DNA from: Actinostola sp. cb2023
Taxonomy: Eukaryota > Cnidaria > Anthozoa > Actiniaria > Actinostolidae
Reading direction: 5' to 3'
Length of the DNA: 64,000 bases
Assembly (NCBI GenBank): GCA_033675265.1
Contig: JAUJYZ010000133.1
Coordinates: 107,501-171,500, forward strand
Part shown: in pieces, positions 57,745-64,000 of the stretch
Position numbering within the stretch: the stretch's first letter is position 1
How the letters are laid out: the number at the start of each line of letters is the position of its first letter
Notes under the pieces: generated by a model
Databases searched by the model: none
What the model saw: the letters and a program-made list of their open reading frames with translations, nothing else
Told to the model about the DNA's origin: nothing
Position numbers and translations under genes: made by a program

Positions 57745-60700
57745 CGTCAGCTTTGACCAGACCTCGTTGTATGTATCGAATGTACGTATAAAAGTCGCAC
57801 ACAGCAGCAATCTGCAAAATGTAAACAAAATAGAAAATAAGCGATTGTAGTTTGTTTTATCCGTGCTTTCTACGGCGAGTGGGATACCTGTGTAAAACCT
57901 GACCACAGGTAACCCACTCGCCGTAGAAACCCATTGCCAAGGCTGTACAAAACGCTGTCGATCAGCGAAGCTACAAGTAGTTTACACATACACTACGTAA
58001 CCACTTTTGCACAGACAAGAGTCGTTTTCGTATGAGTGCGAAGTAGTTACGATACGGTTCGTGCCATGTCCAAGTATTCTGATTGTTCGAGTAAAGATTT
58101 TGCGCGCTGTGATTGGTTGAATATATGTCTTCGATTCCGTACCGTGACCGTAACTCCGTACCGCAGGTTTCCCACTCATACGAAAACGCATACTCTATCA
58201 GTCCGTTTAAACACGACTCATCTAGTTGTATTGTTCCAATTGTTTTAGTATTGTATTAGTATTAGTAGCTTACATTTTTGTATTGTAATATTAAGATAAT
58301 ATATTCAAATATAAATAAAAATAAATAAAAATAAAAAATCTAGTTATACCCACCCTATCTCTACTGTTTCGACATATATTTATCCAATCCTCGTTATCAG
58401 CCAGCTTGACGCGGTGACGACAAAAGCGAGTCCCTCCACTTAGAACGCATTTTCTAAAACAAAAGATGAGCTTTCAGTGAACGTTTGCGTCTAGACTGCT
58501 AAACTGTCCCTACTTTTGGCGCGAAACTCCGACGAGAAGAGTTGAAGTTCGAGCCGCGGGAGAATGAGGCGAGACGAGGAAGACGCTTTCTCGTCTCATT
58601 CTCCCGCGGTTCGACTGAACTTCTGACACGATCGAACTTGAACTCTAGTCGGCGGAGTTTCCCGAAAATATTTTGCAGTCGAGTTTGGGGGTCATTGCTT
58701 CTTCTTCTGGCAGTTCTTGTTTCAGTTTGTCCCATTTGAAACCATGATTTCCCTTTCACTTCCCAGTCATTCATATTTCTTTCTCATCCATCTGATTTGA
58801 TTCCCTCTTATGTACTGCGTACCTGAATATTGGTTTTGTTCTCAGCGTCTCCATTGAAAGGATATTGTTTTCTATAGCACTATGTACTGTGTACCTGAAT
58901 ATTGGTTTTGTTCGTATCGTCTCCATTGAAAGGATATTGTTTTCTATAGCACTATGTACTGCGTACCTGAATATTGGTTTTGTTCTCAGCGTCTCCATTG
59001 AAAGGATATTGTTTTCTATAGCACTATGTACTGCGTACCTGAATATGGTTTTTTGTTCGCATCGTCTCCATTGAAAGGACATTGTTTTCTATAGCACTAT
59101 GTACTGCGTACCTGAATATTGGTTTTAGTTCTCATCGTCTCCATTGAAAGGATATTGTTTTCTATAGCACTATGTACTGCGTACCTGAATATTGGTTTTG
59201 TTCTCAGCGTCTCCATTGAAAGGATATTGTTTTCTATAGCACTATGTACTGCGTACCTGAATATTGGTTTTGTTCTCAGCGTCTCCATTGAAAGGATATT
59301 GTTTTCTATAGCACTATGTACTGCGTACCTGAATATTGGTTTTGTTCGCATCGTCTCCATTGAAAGGATATTGTTTTCTATAGCACTATGTACTGCGTAC
59401 CTGAAATATTGTTTTTTGTTCGCATCGTCTCCATTGAAAGGATATTGTTTTCTATAGCACTATATACTGCGTACCTGAATATGGTTTTGTTCTCAGCGTC
59501 TCCATTGAAAGGATATTGTTTTCTATAGCACTATGTACTGTGTACCTGAATATTGGTTTTGTTCTCATCGTCTCCATTGAAAGGATATTGTTTTCTATAG
59601 CACTATGTACTGCGTACCTGAATATTGGTTTTGTTCTCAGCGTCTCCATTGAAAGGATATTGTTTTCTATAGCACTATGTACTGCGTACCTGAATATTGG
59701 TTTTGTTCGCATCGTCTCCATTGAAAGGATATTGTTTTCTATAGCACTATGTACTGCGTACCTGAATATTGGTTTTGTTCTCATCGTCTCCATTGAAAGG
59801 ACATTGTTTTCTATAGCACTATGTACTGCGTACCTGAATATTGGTTTTGTTCTCATCGTCTCCATTGAAAGGATATTGTTTTCTATAGCACTATGTACTG
59901 CGTACCTGAATATTGGTTTTGTTCTCATCGTCTCCATTGAAAGGACATTGTTTTCTATAGCACTATGTACTGCGTACCTGAATATTGGTTTTGTTCGCAT
60001 CGTCCCATTGAAAGGATATTGTTTTCTATAGCACTATGTACTGCGTACCTGAATATTGGTTTTGTTCTCAGCGTCTCCATTGAAAGGATATTGTTTTCTA
60101 TAGCACTATGTACTGCGTACCTGAATATTGGTTTAGTTCTCAGCGTCTCCATTGAAAGGATATTGTTTTTCTATAGCACTATGTACTGCGTACCTGAATA
60201 TTGGTTTAGTTCTCAGCGTCTCCATTGAAAGGATATTGTTTTCTATAGCACTATGTACTGCGTACCTGAATATTGTTTTTTGTTCGCATCGTCTCCATTG
60301 AAAGGTTATTGTTTTCTATAGCACTATGTACTGCGTACCTGAATATTGGTTTTGTTCGCATCGTCTCCATTGAAAGGATATTGTTTTCTATAGCACTATG
60401 TACTGCGTACCTGAATATTGGTTTTTGTTCTCAGCGTCTCCATTGAAAGGATATTGTTTTCTATAGCACTATGTACTGCGTACCTGAATATTGGTTTTGT
60501 TCTCAGCGTCTCCATTGAAAGGATATTGTTTTCTATAGCACTATGTACTGCGTACCTGAATATTGGTTTTGTTCGCATCGTCTCCATTGAAAGGATATTG
60601 TTTTCTATAGCACTATGTACTGCATACCTGAATATTGGTTTTGTTCTCAGCGTCTCCATTGAAAGGATATTGTTTTCTATAGCACTATGTACTGCGTACC

Positions 60701-63700
60701 TGAATATTGGTTTTGTTCGCATCGTCTCCATTGAAAGGATATTGTTTTCTATAGCACTATGTACTGCATACCTGAATATTGGTTTTTGTTCGCATCGTCT
60801 CCATTGAAAGGATATTGTTTTCTATAGCACTATGTACTGCGTACCTGAATATTGAATATTTTTGTTCTCATCGTCTCCATTGAAAGGATATTGTTTTCTA
60901 TAGCACTATGTACTGCGTACCTGAATATTGGTTTTGTTCGCATCGTCTCCATTGAAAGGATATTTGTTTTCTATAGCACTATGTACTGCGTACCTGAATA
61001 TTGGTTTTGTTCTCAGCGTCTCCATTGAAAGGATATTGTTTTCTATAGCACTATGTACTGCGTACCTGAATATTGTTTTCTATAGCACTTTTTGTTCGCA
61101 TCGTCTCCATTGAAAGGATATTGTTTTCTATAGCACTATGTACTGCGTACCTGAATATTGGTTTTGTTCGCATCGTCTCCATTGAAAGGATATTGTTTTT
61201 TTCTATAGCACTATGTACTGCATACCTGAATATTGGTTTTGTTCTCAGCGTCTCCATTGAAAGGATATTGTTTTCTATAGCACTATGTACTGCGTACCTG
61301 AATATTGGTTTTGTTCTCAGCGTCTCCATTGAAAGGATATTGTTTTCTATAGCACTATGTACTGCGTACCTGAATATTGGTTTTGTTCGCATCGTCTCCA
61401 TTGAAAGGATATTGTTTTCTATAGCACTATGTACTGCGTACCTGAATATTGGTTTTGTTCTCAGCGTCTCCATTGAAAGGATATTTTTTTCTATAGCACT
61501 ATGTACTGCGTACCTGAATATTGGTTTTGTTCTCAGCGTCTCCATTGAAAGGATATTGTTTTCTATAGCACTATGTACTGCGTACCTGAATATTGGTTTT
61601 GTTCTCAGCGTCTCCATTGAAAGGATATTGTTTTCTATAGCACTATGTACTGCATACCTGAATATTGGTTTTGTTCTCAGCGTCTCCATTGAAAGGACAT
61701 TGTTTTCTATAGCACTATGTACTGCATACCTGAATATTGGTTTTGTTCTCAGCGTCTCCATTGAAAGGACATTGTTTTCTATAGCACTATGTACTGCATA
61801 CCTGAATATTGGTTTTGTTCTCAGCGTCTCCATTGAAAGGACATTGTTTTCTATAGCACTATGTACTGCCGAGGCCAGCTAAATAACAGAAAAGACAACA
61901 ATCATCATCATCAAATTCTAATAACTAGTCGTCAAATTATCATCATCATTATCGTCAATCTCAGAACTGATCATCATCATCATCACCACCCTGGTTTCCA
62001 ATACATCGTCAGTGTCCGAAAATCTGCCACGGTCGGGAAAGTTGAGTTGAGTTCAACTTTCCTGACAGTCGCATACACTGTTACGGTTTATTGGAAGCCA
62101 CGCTTTAGAACTTCATCGTAATCATCATCATCATCATCCGGCATCATCATCATCACCATCATCAATCATCATCATCATCAATATTCATCGTCGTCGTCGT
62201 CATCATCATCATCATCATCATCATCAATCTTCATCATCGTCGTCATCATCATCATCATTCATCATCATCAATCTTCATCATCATCATCATCATCAATCTT
62301 CAGTTTGAATGCCCACTCTTTTCCTCCACAAAGATGTTTTTTCAACGTAACTATTTAAATTCTTTGCTTTTTCTTTCCCATTGGCCACTGGTCAGTTACC
62401 TCTCTGTTTGTAAATTCCAAACACGGAGCTACATTCTCTTGATAGATTCTATTAAGGAACGGCTGGTCACGTGACACTGAAAGTTCATCCATAAATTGTA
62501 AGAATTCTCTAAACGTTATTACGTCGACCTATAAACAAAGCCAATAAATACGGTCTGTAAGTATACACACATGCATTCAAGAGCACAGTATATTTCCCTA
62601 ATATTTGCTCTTTCATTCACATAGTCAAACCTCTATTAAGCGGCCCTCTATTAAGCGGTCACCCTCTATTAAGCGGTCAATTTCACTCAAATTCCCGGAA
62701 ATCAGTCCCCATACTTACTGTAAACTTGAACTTTATTAAGCGGTCACCTCTATTAAGCGGTCAGTTGGCTATGTCCCAAGGGTGACCATTTATAGAGGTT
62801 TGACTGTATACCGTAAAACCTCGAAAAGAAGCCCTCCAGCTAGAGGCAAAATCCGCTGGATCCTCGAGCACGTTTCTTTACGAGATGGGCTTCATCTCAA
62901 GATTAAGCCTTCTTTTCGAGGTTTTTATGGTATTCCAAAAACAGTGTAAATGACTAGTGATCAAAACCCAAATTCTCCTTTGAAATTCAAAGAATGCCAA
63001 GGAGAATTTAGATTTTGATCAGAGATCACTTCTATTGTTGGTGGAGTTCACTCACCTCGGGCTCATTAGGGTCACGATAATCTCTGGCTCGTTTTCCTTT
63101 GCAGCGACCAACATTTTTGGGCACAGCACCGTCACAGTCAGAGGAACCACAGTTCTCACATGGCGACAGATGATCATCACTATGACGACGATGACGACTT
63201 TTGCTGTGTCCTGGAGTCCTTGTTATTACAAGTGATTTAAGAGCATTAACTTCTGCTTGCAACATATCAACCTGTGATTTAAAAATAATTACATTATTGA
63301 GTACGGCATTTTTACATGAGAGTAATAGCTTAACTCTATTTTTAATATTTAGGATTACGATTCAAGATTCAGCTATATTATATTTAATTTAAATTTTATT
63401 TATTTATTATTATTACAATTAGGATTATTTCAGTTGTATTAGTTGTAAAATGCTTTGTACTATCTATGTAAAAGCGCTATATAAATAAAGTTATTATTAT
63501 TATTATTATTATGCATTTCAAAATAATATTTTGTAAGGGGCTGCCAAATACTAAAATTGAGACTATGTAAGACTGCAGGTCCCAGTTGCACGAAAGGTGG
63601 TTAGCACTATCCACTCACTATCCACTAGATAAGTCCTATCCAACGGATCAAATCTATTAGATAGCTGCATCAATTTTATCCATTGGATAAGACTTATCTG

Positions 63701-64000
63701 GTGGATGCACTATTCACCTTTCGTGCAACCAGGACCAGGATGGTTGTTTAAAATTCAAGCTCAAGACTTTAGCCTTTGTAGAAATATAATATGCTCAACA
63801 TATGTAAGAATTATTATTTCCCAAAGTGGAGGTGAGTAGCGGTGGATATTTACCAAGCCGCGAGTTGTCCATCATCTATGGTGTGTACTCATACCTTGAT
63901 ATTTGCCTCCATGTATTTCTTCTCTGCAAGATCCTGCTTTAGTCTCGCTTCATGGACCATTGCATGGGCTTCCTGTTCAGCAAGGAATAGTTTATTGTTG
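57745..64000 (-). CDS. RAB3IP: Rabin8/RAB3IP-type Rab8 guanine-nucleotide exchange factor, six exons, partial
   Basis: Minus-strand exons with GT/AG junctions: 64000-63895 (runs off the edge), 63271-63056, 62528-62400, 61878-61802, 58453-58354 and 57811-57745. Junction phases agree (0, 0, 0, 2, 0). The first two encode the end of the Sec2 coiled coil (HAMVHEARLKQ ... VDMLQAEVNALKSLV), the GEF core that activates RAB8/RAB3 in vesicle traffic and ciliogenesis. Exon 2 continues into a Cys-rich linker (CENCGSSDC). Exon 3 has FLNRIYQENVAPCLEF, exon 4 LASAVHSAIENN, exon 5 KCVLSGGTRFCRHRVKLAD, exon 6 VCDFYTYIRYIQRGLVK. All fall in order on the conserved C-terminal half of Rabin8/GRAB. Start and last exon are missing: the start lies beyond 64000, and the last exon (after phase 1 at 57745) was not found. 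Exons 4 and 5 are separated by a satellite derived from exon 4. The family call is from remembered conservation and is strong; RAB3IP against RAB3IL1 cannot be separated (the invertebrate gene is probably their single ancestor). Confidence 0.88.
57866..57930. repeat. short hairpin element, copy 2
   Basis: CTACGGCGAGTGGGATACCTG pairs (one mismatch) with CAGGTAACCCACTCGCCGTAG. Same family as 56935-57003. Lies in the intron between exons 5 and 6 of the Rabin8 homologue. Confidence 0.65.
58023..58188. mobile_element. 166-bp MITE with perfect 16-bp TIRs
   Basis: CGTTTTCGTATGAGTG at the left and its exact complement at the right. Interior GCGCGCTGTGATTGGTTGAA is shared with the decayed copy at 54190-54322. 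Intronic. Confidence 0.7.
58524..58660. mobile_element. 137-bp foldback MITE
   Basis: AAACTCCGACGAGAAGAGTT at the left pairs with AACTCTAGTCGGCGGAGTTT at the right. The core GAGCCGCGGGAGAATGAG and its complement form a second stem. Lies in the intron between exon 4 and exon 5, next to the exon-derived satellite. Confidence 0.7.
58809..61871 (-). repeat. 72-bp satellite derived from exon 4 of the Rabin8 homologue (about 42 units)
   Basis: Period 72 bp (24 codons). On the minus strand each unit reads SAIENNILSMETLRTKPIF then RYAVH. The rightmost unit is exon 4 itself (61878-61802), which has a pyrimidine-rich acceptor (TTTTCTGTTATTTAG) and the unique lead LASAV. Every later unit repeats the last ~68 bp of the exon plus its GTAY donor start (TTCAG|GTACGC or GTATGC) but has no pyrimidine tract of its own. 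The exon's frame stays open from 61878 through about 11 units to 61051. Variants at one site (CTCAGC, CGCATC, CTCATC) are interspersed, and a few units carry indels (for example 60860, 61080, 61196). The plus strand is also open by chance. Confidence 0.9.
61900..62310. repeat. ATC-trinucleotide microsatellite region
   Basis: Runs of ATC/TCA (61905-61990 and 62120-62305) flank a 130-bp unique segment that itself folds back around GAAAGTTGAGTTGAGTTCAA (62036-62065). Lies in the intron between exons 3 and 4. Confidence 0.8.
62622..62806. mobile_element. 185-bp mariner-type MITE with internal repeats
   Basis: TAGTCAAACCTCTATTAAG at the left and TTTATAGAGGTTTGACTG at the right are inverted, with TA at 62807-62808. 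CTATTAAGCGGTCA recurs five times inside. Intronic (between exons 2 and 3). Confidence 0.65.
62811..62930. mobile_element. 120-bp mariner-type MITE, abutting the previous one
   Basis: CCGTAAAACCTCGAAAAGAAG and CTTCTTTTCGAGGTTTTTATGG are inverted, flanked by TA (62809-62810 and 62931-62932). A further foldback (GATCAAAACCCAAATTCTCC and complement, 62959-63020) follows at once. Three elements thus fill the intron. Confidence 0.7.
63578..63736. mobile_element. 158-bp foldback MITE in intron 1 of the Rabin8 homologue
   Basis: GGTCCCAGTTGCACGAAAGG pairs with CCTTTCGTGCAACCAGGACC. Internal arms GGATAAG/CTTATCC also pair. An ATT microsatellite is nearby (63492-63511). Confidence 0.65.

Noticed and set aside
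58865..61882. Plus-strand repeat proteins in the 72-bp satellite
   Set aside because: The minus strand explains the unit as a copied Rabin8-type exon; plus-strand openness is incidental.

Overview
This is a eukaryotic, almost certainly invertebrate-animal, window. It has intron-bearing and single-exon genes, AT-rich intergenic DNA, many short terminal-inverted-repeat (TIR) elements, several satellites and long G homopolymers. Gene content (an expanded TPR-CHAT family, an intronless class A GPCR, a Rabin8/RAB3IP homologue) fits a marine invertebrate. I favour an anthozoan cnidarian, but the species cannot be fixed from sequence alone.

Layout. (1) 0.15-0.43 kb: a small single-pass membrane protein. 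(2) About 1.1-36.8 kb: three tandem copies of a segmental unit of roughly 10-13 kb. Each unit has a repeat-rich upstream region with poly-G tracts, a proximal pair of CACGTG E-boxes, a TPR-CHAT gene and a 3' array of an 83-bp repeat. Copy C (27642-33014, 1790 aa) is intact. Copy A (4543-8759) is broken by a 122-bp duplication. Copy B (17559-21984) carries three single-base frameshifts. The units differ by transposon insertions whose empty sites can be read in the sister units. (3) 37.5-48.7 kb: a TIR element with a protein-tail relic, two related two-pass membrane proteins (39114-39881 + and 44167-44550 -), a tiny one-pass protein, a pair of inverted 27-bp satellites, a tRNA-like SINE and a ~146-bp array. 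(4) 49.6-50.6 kb: an orphan rhodopsin-family GPCR followed by a 162-bp satellite. (5) 57.7-64.0 kb, minus strand: six exons of a Rabin8/RAB3IP-type Rab8 exchange factor, recognised from splice sites and family-conserved residues. The gene runs off the right edge.

Most striking points. First, TPR-CHAT proteins couple a long superhelical sensor (about 17-27 units of 40 residues) to a caspase/separase-like CHAT domain with its His and Cys intact. Here they form a fast-evolving tandem cluster, and the intact copy has grown by a 720-bp (six-TPR) super-repeat. Second, the ~3-kb, ~42-copy, 72-bp satellite at 58.8-61.9 kb is derived from an exon of the Rabin8 homologue. Its minus-strand 24-codon unit repeats the exon between exons 3 and 5, every unit carries the exon's 5' splice site, and the period keeps the reading frame. 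Exon 4 could therefore in principle be lengthened in 24-residue steps by donor choice. I know of no description of this arrangement.

No CRISPR array, rRNA or clearly functional tRNA was seen. Long stretches are repeat-rich and gene-free, and these are described entry by entry.
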